Assembly: GCA_038241115.1 (NCBI GenBank)
Contig: JBBRGA010000047.1
Coordinates: 1-22,170, forward strand
Length of the DNA stretch: 22,170 nucleotides
Reading direction: 5' to 3'
Source of the DNA: JANYJJ01 sp038241115
Lineage (GTDB): Bacteria; Pseudomonadota; Gammaproteobacteria; Burkholderiales; Burkholderiaceae_C
Shown: positions 1-7,086 of the stretch, piece after piece
How positions within the stretch are numbered: the first letter of the stretch is position 1
Layout: each line of letters starts with the position of its first letter
Notes under the pieces: generated by a model
What the model saw: the letters and a program-made list of their open reading frames with translations, nothing else
Databases searched by the model: none
Told to the model about the DNA's origin: nothing
Program-made: the position numbers and the translations under genes

Positions 1-254
1 GGACAGCATCCGATGCCGACGACACAGGTGACGGGGGCGACGGGGGCGACGACGAGGAAGCCGTGTCGGGTTTGCTGACGCTGGCGATTGACATGTCTGA
101 CGCAGCGGAAGACGGCAAAAGCGCCGACAAAAGCGCCGATGTAAGCGCCGATACAAGCGCGGATACAAGCGCGGACACAAGCGCGGACATAAGCGCCAAC
201 AAGCGCGACGGCAACGAGCAGACGGCTTCACTGTCTTCCGCCAGCAAGGCCTGA
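1..254 (+). CDS. C-terminal fragment, probably RNB-domain exoribonuclease (RNase II/R type)
   Basis: An open frame enters from the left edge (first full codon at position 3) and ends at TGA 252-254, giving about 83 residues of a C-terminus. It is very rich in Asp, Gly, Ala and Ser. A short hydrophobic stretch, LLTLAID, is followed by a tail built on a repeated S-A-D motif. No catalytic domain is visible. The assignment rests on context: in many Burkholderiales an RNase II/R-like 3'-5' exoribonuclease lies directly before a tonB-like gene, aroE and mtgA, and these proteins often end in an acidic, Ala-rich tail. The stop lies 13 bp before the next ATG, so co-transcription with the TonB-like gene is likely. 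The reading frame is fairly sure, the identity is inference, and another protein with a disordered acidic tail is possible. Confidence 0.55.
   Translation, partial: TASDADDTGDGGDGGDDEEAVSGLLTLAIDMSDAAEDGKSADKSADVSADTSADTSADTSADISANKRDGNEQTASLSSASKA
117..200 (+). repeat. 12-bp in-frame tandem repeat coding for (K/V/T/I)-S-A-(D/N)
   Basis: Seven adjacent 12-bp units follow the pattern aNa-AGC-GCS-gay, starting with AAAAGCGCCGAC and degenerating to ATAAGCGCCAAC. They encode K-S-A-D, K-S-A-D, V-S-A-D, three T-S-A-D and I-S-A-N. Because the unit is a multiple of three, copy-number change keeps the frame and only lengthens or shortens the disordered acidic tail. Confidence 0.85.
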
Positions 255-267
255 AACGCCACTGAAC

Positions 268-1122
268 ATGCTGAAGAAGTTGTCAGCCCTGCACATTGCG
301 CTGTTGGTGTCCTTCGTGGTGCATGCGAGTTTGCTGACGTTTCGATTTGTCGACCCGCAGCGCTTTGACCGCGTTTTCACAGACACGCCGCTCGAAGTGA
401 TTCTGGTGAACTCACGTTCCAGCGAAAAGCCCGAGAACGCCCAGGCGATTGCGCAGGCCAACCTCGCCGGCGGCGGTGAGGCGGACAAAGGCCGCGCGAC
501 TTCACCCTTGCCTCCTTCGCAGACCATAGAGCTCGGCGAAGCGAATGAAGTGTCACACCGGCAAATTGAAAAGCTGCAAGAGACGCAGTCGCTGCTGCTG
601 TCGCAAATTCGCGGCGAATTGGCGCTGATGCCCACACCCACGCCGCAGCGCGACCAAGTGTTGGAGCAAGACCAGGCGCAAGAGGAAAAGCGCCGCCAAT
701 TGATCCAACTTCTCGCTGAAATCGAAAAGCGCATTCGAGATGAGAGCCTGCGCCCGAAAAAGCGCTACATCAGCCCGGCCACGCGAGAAGAGGTGTATGC
801 GCTCTACTACGAGCAACTGCGCCGAAAAATAGAAGACCGCGGCACCCGCAACTTCCCTGAATCGCAGGGCAAAAAGATTTACGGCGAGCTGACGATGAAC
901 GTCACGGTAGACCAGAAAGGCCGCGTGATCGAGACCGAAATCGTGCGCGCATCGGGCAACAAATTACTGGACCAACGCGCAACGGCCATCGTTCGCGCCG
1001 CGTCGCCTTTTGGTGATTTTTCAACGGCGATGCGGCGAAAGGCCGACCAGATCGTCATCACCTCGCGCTTTCGTTTCACGCGCGAAGACGGCCTGGAAAC
1101 CTCGTTGGGCTCCACACCTTGA
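268..1122 (+). CDS. TonB-family energy transducer-like protein
   Basis: The 284-aa protein starts MLKKLSALHIALLVS. It has a single N-terminal membrane anchor (about residues 8-27) with a conserved-type His inside the helix (SFVVHASLL), then a DTPLEVILVNS segment. A long charged, Gln/Glu-rich, coiled-coil-like periplasmic region follows (about 90-180), and a TonB C-terminal fold at about 205-275 (YGELTMNVTVDQKGRVIETEIVRASG region). TonB-like proteins link the inner-membrane proton motive force, through ExbB/ExbD, to outer-membrane transporters. No exbB or exbD is in view. The proline-rich spacer of classical TonB is weak here, so this may be a TonB-domain paralogue rather than the main iron-uptake TonB. 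The ATG at 268 lies 13 bp after the preceding stop without a strong Shine-Dalgarno, which fits translational coupling. Confidence 0.85.
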   Translation: MLKKLSALHIALLVSFVVHASLLTFRFVDPQRFDRVFTDTPLEVILVNSRSSEKPENAQAIAQANLAGGGEADKGRATSPLPPSQTIELGEANEVSHRQIEKLQETQSLLLSQIRGELALMPTPTPQRDQVLEQDQAQEEKRRQLIQLLAEIEKRIRDESLRPKKRYISPATREEVYALYYEQLRRKIEDRGTRNFPESQGKKIYGELTMNVTVDQKGRVIETEIVRASGNKLLDQRATAIVRAASPFGDFSTAMRRKADQIVITSRFRFTREDGLETSLGSTP

Positions 1123-1189
1123 GGCGGCCCATGGTGTTTTCGAGCGCGCTGCCTGGCGCAGTACCGCGCGCCCTGTCCGGCGTGCTGCC

Positions 1190-2041
1190 ATGACAGCGCG
1201 GGACCGTTATGTGGTGGCGGGCAACCCCGTCGCGCACAGCCAGTCGCCTTTCATTCACTCCCGATTCGCTGAACAAACCGGCGAGCCCGTTGACTACGAC
1301 AGGCTGCTGTGCACCGAAAACGGCTTCGAAGCTGCGGTGCGGGAGTTTGCGTCTGCGGGAGGACGCGGCTGCAACATCACCATGCCGTTCAAGGCCCAAG
1401 CATGGCGCTTGGCCGCGCAGGTCAGTGAGCGCGCCGCCTTGGCGGAAGCCAGCAACCTGTTGCGCTTTGACAAAAGCGGCTGGTTTGCCGACAACACCGA
1501 TGGCGTGGGCCTGGTGCGCGACATCCAGATCAATGCGAAGTGGCCGCTGAAGGGCGCGCGCGTGCTGATGCTCGGCGCGGGTGGCGCCGCTGCTGGCGCG
1601 CTCGGGCCGCTGCTGCAGGCGCGCCCTGCCGAACTGGTGGTGGCCAACCGCAGCGTGCTCAATGCGCAGGCTTTGGTTCAGCGGCATGCTGGCTTGGCCG
1701 AGCGCGCGGCCGTGAGGCTGAGCGCAGCCGGCTTGCAAGACTGCGGCGGCCAATTTGATGTGGTCATCAATGCCACCGCGAGCAGCTTGAATGCGGCGGC
1801 GGTGCCGGTCGACGCCCGCGTGCTCAAGCCCGGCAGCTTGGCGCTGGACATGGCCTACGGCCCCAGCGCCGAGGCCTACCTGACCTGGGCGAACAACGAG
1901 GGTGCGATTGGCCGCGATGGCTTGGGCATGCTGGTCGAGCAAGCGGCCGAGGCTTTTTTTGTTTGGCGTGGCGTTCGGCCCGACACCGCTGCGGTGCTGG
2001 CGGCGCTGATTCAGCGCCTGCAAGCGGCGTCCGCCAAGTGA
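1190..2041 (+). CDS. aroE: Shikimate dehydrogenase (NADP+)
   Basis: Reduces 3-dehydroshikimate to shikimate with NADPH in the cytosolic route to aromatic amino acids. The 283-aa length from ATG 1190 is usual for AroE. Family signatures are in order: the substrate site AGNPVAHSQSPFIH near the N-terminus, NITMPFK with the catalytic Lys (about residue 66), ADNTDG with the partner Asp, the nucleotide-binding loop LGAGGAAAGAL (about 125-135), INATASS and the C-terminal LGMLVEQA. The open frame extends upstream to an ATG at 1010, but that would overlap the TonB-like gene by more than 110 bp and adds a sequence unlike AroE, so 1190 is chosen. It lacks a clear Shine-Dalgarno. Its stop overlaps the mtgA start (GTGA), so the two are probably translated together. 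Confidence 0.95.
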   Translation: MTARDRYVVAGNPVAHSQSPFIHSRFAEQTGEPVDYDRLLCTENGFEAAVREFASAGGRGCNITMPFKAQAWRLAAQVSERAALAEASNLLRFDKSGWFADNTDGVGLVRDIQINAKWPLKGARVLMLGAGGAAAGALGPLLQARPAELVVANRSVLNAQALVQRHAGLAERAAVRLSAAGLQDCGGQFDVVINATASSLNAAAVPVDARVLKPGSLALDMAYGPSAEAYLTWANNEGAIGRDGLGMLVEQAAEAFFVWRGVRPDTAAVLAALIQRLQAASAK

Positions 2042-2814
2042 GTACCTTTTGGCGATCGGTCAGGTTGAACGCGTGGCGCGTCACAGTCTTGCTGGCGATG
2101 TCGATGCTGGCTTTGCAGATTTACTTTTTTGCGCGCGTCGCTTTGATGCGGGTCGTGGATCCGCAGTCCACCACTTTTCAGCGCTCCGAAGTCACGCGCT
2201 TGCTGAGCCAGACGCATCAAGTTTTGTGGGCACAGCAGTGGGTTGATTACGCACAAATTTCCGACCACCTGAAGCGGGCGGTCATCGCCTCAGAAGACGC
2301 CGGGTTCGCAGACCACAACGGCGTCGAATGGGATGCCGTAGAGAACGCTTGGGACCGCAACCAGCGCGCCGCTGTACGCAATGAAAAAAACAATCAAAAA
2401 GCCACGCGCAAGCCGAACGCGTCCGGGAAACCCAACGCAGAACCCAAGTTGGTGGGCGGCTCGACGATCACACAGCAACTCGCCAAAAACCTGTTTCTTG
2501 GCCCAGAACGCAACCTGCCGCGCAAGCTGCAGGAGTTGGTGATCACGCAGATGCTCGAAACACTCTTGAGCAAGCAGCGCATTCTGGAGATCTACCTCAA
2601 CAACGTCGAGTGGGGCGAAGGCGTGTTCGGGGCCGAGGCAGCCGCGCAGTACTACTTTCGCACCCGCGCGGCGCTGCTCAGTCCGACGCAGGCGGCGCGG
2701 TTGGCGGTGATGCTGCCGGCGCCCAAGCGGTTCGAGAAACGGCCCGACTCCAGCTACGTGATTGGCCGCTCTGCGACCGTCATGGCGCGTATGGGCGCGG
2801 TTGAATTGCCTTGA
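2038..2814 (+). CDS. mtgA: Monofunctional biosynthetic peptidoglycan transglycosylase
   Basis: Polymerises lipid II into glycan strands at the periplasmic face of the inner membrane (GT51 family). The GTG start at 2038 overlaps the aroE stop by 4 nt and gives 258 aa. A membrane anchor spans about residues 13-36. GT51 motifs follow: IASEDAGFADHNG with the catalytic Glu86 (82-95), GGSTITQQLAKNLFL (140-154), RKLQELVITQMLE (162-174, second Glu) and KQRILEIYLNNVEWGEGVFG (179-198). There is no transpeptidase domain, hence monofunctional. Between the first and second motifs lies a Lys/Asn-rich segment (about 108-138) that appears longer than in E. coli MtgA, probably a surface loop. The more upstream ATG at 1963 lies inside aroE and is rejected. 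Confidence 0.95.
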   Translation: MSTFWRSVRLNAWRVTVLLAMSMLALQIYFFARVALMRVVDPQSTTFQRSEVTRLLSQTHQVLWAQQWVDYAQISDHLKRAVIASEDAGFADHNGVEWDAVENAWDRNQRAAVRNEKNNQKATRKPNASGKPNAEPKLVGGSTITQQLAKNLFLGPERNLPRKLQELVITQMLETLLSKQRILEIYLNNVEWGEGVFGAEAAAQYYFRTRAALLSPTQAARLAVMLPAPKRFEKRPDSSYVIGRSATVMARMGAVELP

Positions 2815-2868
2815 TCACTGGGTTCATTTCAGGGTCAAGTGGTGGGCAGCGAGCCGATCGGTTCTTCT

Positions 2869-2874
2869 TAAAAT
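2869..2874 (+). promoter_or_regulatory. Possible -10 element placed for a leaderless transcript
   Basis: TAAAAT lies exactly 6 nt before the ATG at 2881, so a start site at the usual distance would fall on the ATG itself. No Shine-Dalgarno is seen before this ATG. I find no good -35 hexamer at 16-18 bp, so this is only a candidate. Confidence 0.3.
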
Positions 2875-2880
2875 CCGAGC

Positions 2881-3480
2881 ATGACCTCTGAACTGAGCCT
2901 GGAAATCGCCGCCGCCGCCGCCCGCTGGGTGGTGGAAGAAGGCATGGAGTACGGGCCCGCCAAACGGCGCGCCGCGCGTGATGTGGCCGGACGCAGCACG
3001 CGCAAAGCCGAGCTGCCCAGCAACACCGAAGTCGAAACCGAAGTCCGCGCCTACCTGGAACTGTTTTGCGCCGACACCCAACCCACCGAGCTGGCGGCGT
3101 TGCGTGCCGTCGCCGTTTTATGGATGCAACGCATGACGCCTTTTCGTCCGCACCTGACCGGTGCCGTGTGGCGTGGCACCGCCACCCGACTCAACAACAT
3201 CCATTTGCAGCTTTACTGCGATGACTCCAAAGCCGCCGAGTTGGCGCTGATCGACCAAGGCGTCGACTACGAAGTCGGCAGTTTGACCGGCCCACGCGGC
3301 GTGGAGGTCAGCGTGCTCAGCACCAACAGCTTGTGCCGTGCCCTGAATGAAAACCTGACCGTGCACATGAGCGTGTTGGACCACGACGACCTGCGCGGCG
3401 CCCTGAAACCCGATGCGAAGGGCCGCACCGAGCGCGGCGACCTGAACGCTCTGCGCGCTTTGATGCAGGAAACACCATGA
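2881..3480 (+). CDS. Uncharacterised protein with degenerate nucleotidyltransferase-like motif
   Basis: I do not recognise a named family. The 199-aa soluble protein has an Ala-rich, charged N-terminal half (a helix around 5-35 with RRAARDVAG) and a C-terminal half of alternating strands. Residues 94-115 run GAVWRGTATRLNNIHLQLYC plus DD. This resembles the GS-x3-RG-x-AT-x-SDIDL motif of small nucleotidyltransferases, but the two metal-binding Asp positions are Asn106 and His108. A later strand GVEVSVLS (140-147) has Glu142 where such enzymes carry a third acid. If the resemblance is real, the enzyme is probably inactive or altered. The stop overlaps the next ATG by 4 nt (ATGA), so it is co-translated with the TlpA-like protein. 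The start at 2881 is the only one that keeps the whole conserved-looking region. Confidence 0.75.
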   Translation: MTSELSLEIAAAAARWVVEEGMEYGPAKRRAARDVAGRSTRKAELPSNTEVETEVRAYLELFCADTQPTELAALRAVAVLWMQRMTPFRPHLTGAVWRGTATRLNNIHLQLYCDDSKAAELALIDQGVDYEVGSLTGPRGVEVSVLSTNSLCRALNENLTVHMSVLDHDDLRGALKPDAKGRTERGDLNALRALMQETP

Positions 3481-3989
3481 AACGTCGAAACTTGATTTAC
3501 GGCGGCGTGGCGGCTGCGGCTGCGGCCGCCGGGGTGACTTGGTCGACCTGGAAACAGGGGTCGCCTCAGTTGGGTGACCTGGTTTGGCAACAGATCCTTA
3601 CGCAGCCCGGAGGCGGCGACTTGGTGCTGTCAAGCTTGCGTGGCAAGCCTCTGCTGCTGAACTTCTGGGCCACCTGGTGCCCGCCGTGCGTCAAAGAAAT
3701 GCCCATGCTGGACGCTTTCTACCAGGCAAATCGGGCACGAGGTTGGCAGGTGGTGGGTTTGGCGGTCGACAGCCCGACGCCGGTGCGCGACTTTTTGAAA
3801 CGCGTGCCTGTCAGCTTTCCCATAGGCTTGGCAGGGATGGAAGGATCGGAGTTGAGTCGAGGCCTCGGAAACCCGAGTGGCTCGCTTCCTTTCACCGTGG
3901 TTTTGAATAAAGAAGGGCGTGTGGTGGTGCAAAAGCTGGGCAGTATTGATGAAGCCGACTTGAAAGTATGGGCGCGCGACCATTCCTAG
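3477..3989 (+). CDS. TlpA-family thiol:disulfide oxidoreductase
   Basis: A 170-aa thioredoxin-fold protein likely acting outside the cytoplasm on cysteine pairs, for example in cytochrome c maturation or redox defence. The N-terminus MKRRNLIYGGVAAAAAAAGV is a signal or anchor with a twin-arginine start, so Tat export or an uncleaved anchor are both possible. The active site NFWATWCPPC (Cys68, Cys71) follows GKPLLL, and the cis-proline loop is GSLPFTVV (Pro138). The region VVGLAVDSPTPVRDFL is typical of TlpA/ResA-like proteins. Translation is coupled to the upstream gene by an ATGA overlap. No cytochrome c maturation genes are adjacent, so the partner is unknown. Confidence 0.9.
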   Translation: MKRRNLIYGGVAAAAAAAGVTWSTWKQGSPQLGDLVWQQILTQPGGGDLVLSSLRGKPLLLNFWATWCPPCVKEMPMLDAFYQANRARGWQVVGLAVDSPTPVRDFLKRVPVSFPIGLAGMEGSELSRGLGNPSGSLPFTVVLNKEGRVVVQKLGSIDEADLKVWARDHS

Positions 3990-4066
3990 ACTGTGTTTGA
4001 CGACAGTTTTGAGTAATTTCACGGAATTTGTCGGCTTCGGTAAGCAATGCGCGTAAAGTCCGCGAA

Positions 4067-4106
4067 ATCCGGCCTGAGTGCAAGCAATTGTTCGATCAGG
4101 CCGGGT
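4067..4106 (+). other. Inverted repeat / hairpin in the accB upstream region
   Basis: CCGGCCTGA (4069-4077) and TCAGGCCGG (4096-4104) are perfect reverse complements, extended by a T-G and an A-T pair, with an 18-nt loop. No T-run follows on the + strand, so it is not a classical intrinsic terminator. It could stabilise the tlpA transcript end or bind a protein. Confidence 0.65.
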
Positions 4107-4297
4107 CAATCTCAAAACGTATTTAGCAAGTTGTGACCTTGCACAGCGTCGCGAAAATCAGCGGCGTTAGGCAATTTAATCCGCAGTAAATAACACCGCA
4201 TGAAAGAGCGCGGTACGGCATGTCACCACGCGCCACGACGAGCGTTTTTTGGCAACCGCAGCCTGGCGCTTTATTTTCTTACCCGCAAGACCGCCGC

Positions 4298-4303
4298 AAG
4301 GAG
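4298..4303 (+). promoter_or_regulatory. Ribosome binding site of accB
   Basis: AAGGAG sits 6 nt before the ATG at 4310. This fixes the start there rather than at the in-frame ATG 4220, whose extra 30 residues do not resemble BCCP. Confidence 0.85.
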
Positions 4304-4309
4304 CCCTTG

Positions 4310-4768
4310 ATGGACCTCAGAAAACTCAAAACTCTGATCGACTTGGTTTCGGATTCGAACATCTCCGAACTCGAAATTACCGAAGCCGAGGGCAAAGTTC
4401 GCATTGTCAAAACCGACCCGAGATTGGTAATGACAACCAGCGTTGCGCAACCGACCATGGCAATGGTGGCGGCCGGTACGGCACCCGTTGCCACAGCAAC
4501 ACCCGTTCCGGCCGAAGCGCCGCCCGTCTCCGCAGGCCACATCGTCAAGTCGCCGATGGTGGGCACCTTCTATCGCTCAGCCAGCCCAGGCTCGAAAACC
4601 TTTGCAGACATTGGTTCGGCCGTCAAAGAAGGCGAGCCGATCTGCATCATCGAAGCGATGAAGATCATGAACGAGATCGAGGCCGACAAGTCAGGCACCG
4701 TCACGCGCATCCTCTGCGAAAACGGCCAAGCTGTCGAGTTTGGTCAGCCGCTATTCGTCATTGAGTGA
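4310..4768 (+). CDS. accB: Biotin carboxyl carrier protein of acetyl-CoA carboxylase
   Basis: Carries biotin between the carboxylase (AccC) and carboxyltransferase (AccA/AccD) halves of acetyl-CoA carboxylase, the first step of fatty acid synthesis. The 152-aa length is usual. It starts MDLRKLKTLIDLVSDSNISE, the standard BCCP N-terminus. An Ala/Pro/Thr-rich mobile linker covers about 45-75, and the biotinyl domain about 78-152. The attachment site is EAMKIMNEIEA with Lys118. The thumb-like segment around SPGSKTF (92-98) is also present. accC begins 10 bp after the stop, so both are on one mRNA. The start is set by a strong Shine-Dalgarno. A short upstream ORF ends on its start codon. Confidence 0.97.
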   Translation: MDLRKLKTLIDLVSDSNISELEITEAEGKVRIVKTDPRLVMTTSVAQPTMAMVAAGTAPVATATPVPAEAPPVSAGHIVKSPMVGTFYRSASPGSKTFADIGSAVKEGEPICIIEAMKIMNEIEADKSGTVTRILCENGQAVEFGQPLFVIE

Positions 4769-4778
4769 GCGGCAGCGC

Positions 4779-6128
4779 ATGTTCAAAAAAATATTGATTG
4801 CCAACCGCGGAGAGATCGCGCTTCGCATCCAACGGGCCTGCCGCGAGCTGGGCATCAAATCGGTGGTCGTGTATTCCGAAGCCGACCGAGACGCGAAATA
4901 CGTGAAGTTGGCAGACGAAGCGGTGTGCATAGGGCCGGCGGCCTCATCGCAGAGCTACCTCAACATGCCGGCCATCATCTCGACTGCCGAGGTGACCGAC
5001 GCCGAGGCCATTCACCCCGGCTACGGCTTCTTGTCGGAAAACGCCGACTTTGCGGAACGCGTCGAGCGCAGTGGTTTCACCTTCATCGGTCCATCACCCG
5101 ACGCCATCCGCACCATGGGAGACAAGGTGTCGGCCAAGCAGGCCATGATCAAAGCGGGCGTGCCCTGCGTTCCGGGCTCTGAAGGGGCGTTGCCCGACGA
5201 CCCGAAAGAAATCATCAAGGCAGCGCGTGCGATTGGCTACCCGGTCATCATCAAAGCGGCTGGCGGTGGCGGCGGGCGCGGCATGCGGGTGGTTCACACC
5301 GAAGCGGCGCTGATTCACGGAGTGCAAACCACGCGCGCGGAAGCCGGTGCGGCATTTGGAAATCCGGCGGTCTACATGGAGAAGTTTCTCCAGAATCCGC
5401 GCCACATTGAAATTCAAGTGATGGCCGACACCCACCGCAACGCGGTGTGGCTGGGCGAGCGCGATTGTTCGATGCAACGGCGCCACCAAAAAATCATCGA
5501 GGAGGCGCCCGCACCTGGAATTCCGCGCCGGGTGATTGAGCGCATCGGCGACCGCTGCGCTGCAGCCTGCAAAAAAATCGGCTACCGGGGCGCCGGCACA
5601 TTCGAGTTTTTATTCGAGAACGGCGAGTTTTATTTCATCGAAATGAACACCCGCGTTCAGGTGGAGCATCCAGTGACGGAATGGGTCACGGGCATTGACA
5701 TTGTGCAAATGCAAATTCGCGTGGCCGCTGGAGAAAAGCTGCCGTTCACACAGCGGCAAATTCAAATGCGCGGCCATTCGATTGAATGCCGGATCAACGC
5801 CGAACACCCGTATAACTTCACGCCCAGCCCGGGTCGCATCACCATGTGGCACCCGCCCGGTGGTCCGGGCGTGCGGGTCGATTCGCACGTGTACACCAAC
5901 TACTTTGTGCCGCCGAATTACGACTCGATGATCGGCAAGATCATCGTTCACGGTGACACCCGCGAGCAGGCGTTGGCGCGCATGCGCATTGCCCTGTCGG
6001 AGACAGTGGTCGAAGGCATCTGGACCAACATTGCGTTGCACCGTGAACTGATGGCGGACGCCCGGTTCATCGAAGGCGGCACCAACATTCACTACCTCGA
6101 AGGTTGGATGAGCGCTCACAAGCGCTGA
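4779..6128 (+). CDS. accC: Biotin carboxylase subunit of acetyl-CoA carboxylase
   Basis: Carboxylates the biotin of AccB using ATP and bicarbonate. The 449-aa length from ATG 4779 matches the usual AccC size. It begins MFKKILIANRGEIALRI, the hallmark N-terminus. It has the ATP-grasp glycine loop AGGGGGRGMRVV (161-172), the region ERDCSMQRRHQKIIEEAPAP (227-246) and the metal and catalytic segment FYFIEMNTRVQVEHPVTE (284-301), with Glu288, Asn290, Arg292 and Glu296 where the E. coli enzyme has them. Glu276 is also present. The frame is open upstream to 4740 inside accB, but the canonical start is at 4779. prmA follows 9 bp after the stop. Confidence 0.98.
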   Translation: MFKKILIANRGEIALRIQRACRELGIKSVVVYSEADRDAKYVKLADEAVCIGPAASSQSYLNMPAIISTAEVTDAEAIHPGYGFLSENADFAERVERSGFTFIGPSPDAIRTMGDKVSAKQAMIKAGVPCVPGSEGALPDDPKEIIKAARAIGYPVIIKAAGGGGGRGMRVVHTEAALIHGVQTTRAEAGAAFGNPAVYMEKFLQNPRHIEIQVMADTHRNAVWLGERDCSMQRRHQKIIEEAPAPGIPRRVIERIGDRCAAACKKIGYRGAGTFEFLFENGEFYFIEMNTRVQVEHPVTEWVTGIDIVQMQIRVAAGEKLPFTQRQIQMRGHSIECRINAEHPYNFTPSPGRITMWHPPGGPGVRVDSHVYTNYFVPPNYDSMIGKIIVHGDTREQALARMRIALSETVVEGIWTNIALHRELMADARFIEGGTNIHYLEGWMSAHKR

Positions 6129-6137
6129 TGCGCTGCC

Positions 6138-7040
6138 ATGGTTGAACTGTTTCTGCTTGCACCGGTGGGCGTTGTCGAAGGCGCGTCCGATGCTTTGATG
6201 GATGAGCTGGGCGCGCTGTCGGTATCGGTCGAAGACGCCGATGCCAACACCGACGCCGAGAGAGCTTTGTTCGGCGAGCCCGGCATGCCAGCGCAAGCAA
6301 GCGGCTGGGAACGTTCGGTGATCAAGGCACTCTTTGACACCGAAGCGCAGGCCAGCGAAGCGGCGACGCTTTTGTTGGCCCAAGATTGGGCTCATGACAT
6401 CCACCTGCAATCCTTGAGCTTGGTGGCGGAGCAGGATTGGGTGCGTTTGACGCAGTCGCAATTTGCACCCGTTGACATCACACCGAGTTTTTGGATCGTG
6501 CCAACCTGGCACGAGCCGCCCGCCGCAGCACAAAAGGTGATCAGGCTTGATCCCGGCCTGGCTTTTGGCACCGGCACGCACCCGACCACTCGCATGTGCC
6601 TGCGCTGGATCGCGCAACATGCACCCACGAGATCAGAGTCTTGGAAGCGAGTGCTGGATTACGGCTGCGGATCAGGCATCTTGGCGATAGCGGCGGCGTT
6701 GCATGGCGCCCGCGGTGTCGATGCGCTGGACATCGATCCGGCAGCGGTGGAGTCGACGCAATCAAATGCGCTGGCCAACGGTGTGAGCTTGAACGCCGGC
6801 CTGCCCGACGCGGCATCGGGTGTCTACCCCTTGGTGCTGGCCAACATCCTGGCAACACCGCTTCGACTGTTGGCGCCGCTGCTGTGTGCGCACTTGCAAA
6901 GCGGCGGCGATTTGGTGCTTGCAGGCATTCTGGAGCGGCAGGCCGACGAGCTCAAGGCGGCCTATGCGCCGTGGTGCGCATTGCAAGTCAGCGACCAGAT
7001 GGACGGTTGGATATTGATGAGCGCGCGGCTGTCGTCGTGA
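6138..7040 (+). CDS. prmA: Ribosomal protein L11 methyltransferase
   Basis: A SAM-dependent enzyme that methylates amino groups of ribosomal protein L11 in the cytosol. The 300-aa length matches the family. The N-terminal substrate-recognition domain (about 1-100) begins MVELFLLAP and contains EQDWVRLTQSQF. The catalytic domain has LDPGLAFGTGTHPTT (about 136-150), the SAM-binding motif DYGCGSGILAIAA (about 174-186), DIDPAAV and LANILATPLRLL, where an N-I/L-pair near the active site is typical. It follows accC at 9 bp, an arrangement seen in many beta- and gammaproteobacteria, and is probably in the acc operon. Confidence 0.95.
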   Translation: MVELFLLAPVGVVEGASDALMDELGALSVSVEDADANTDAERALFGEPGMPAQASGWERSVIKALFDTEAQASEAATLLLAQDWAHDIHLQSLSLVAEQDWVRLTQSQFAPVDITPSFWIVPTWHEPPAAAQKVIRLDPGLAFGTGTHPTTRMCLRWIAQHAPTRSESWKRVLDYGCGSGILAIAAALHGARGVDALDIDPAAVESTQSNALANGVSLNAGLPDAASGVYPLVLANILATPLRLLAPLLCAHLQSGGDLVLAGILERQADELKAAYAPWCALQVSDQMDGWILMSARLSS

Positions 7041-7086
7041 GCAGGCTGGTGGTGGACTTGATGTGTCCGCGTGGCATAGTTCCGAC

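Larger units (their letters stand above)
3990..4309 (+). other. 320-bp gap between the TlpA-like gene and accB
   Basis: No gene longer than 40 codons is convincing here. The first half holds an inverted repeat (4067-4106), and the region around 4171-4195 is AT-rich. The last 110 bp hold a 36-codon ORF ending on the accB start. From general knowledge of Burkholderiales, aroQ (type II dehydroquinate dehydratase) often sits between a tlpA-like gene and accB, but no trace of it is readable. The accBC promoter is expected here, but I cannot place a good -35/-10 pair. Confidence 0.6.

Noticed and set aside
117..200. Possible CRISPR-like or intergenic repeat array
   Set aside because: The 12-bp units are contiguous without spacers and in frame with a coding sequence.
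1010..1189. Longer aroE with start at 1010
   Set aside because: Would overlap the TonB-like gene by 113 bp and adds Arg/Ala-rich sequence with no AroE similarity.
1076..2023. 315-codon - strand ORF opposite aroE
   Set aside because: High-GC shadow frame; the + strand has all AroE motifs.
5610..6620. 336-codon - strand ORF opposite accC and prmA
   Set aside because: Runs across two clearly real genes on the other strand and shows no recognisable domain.
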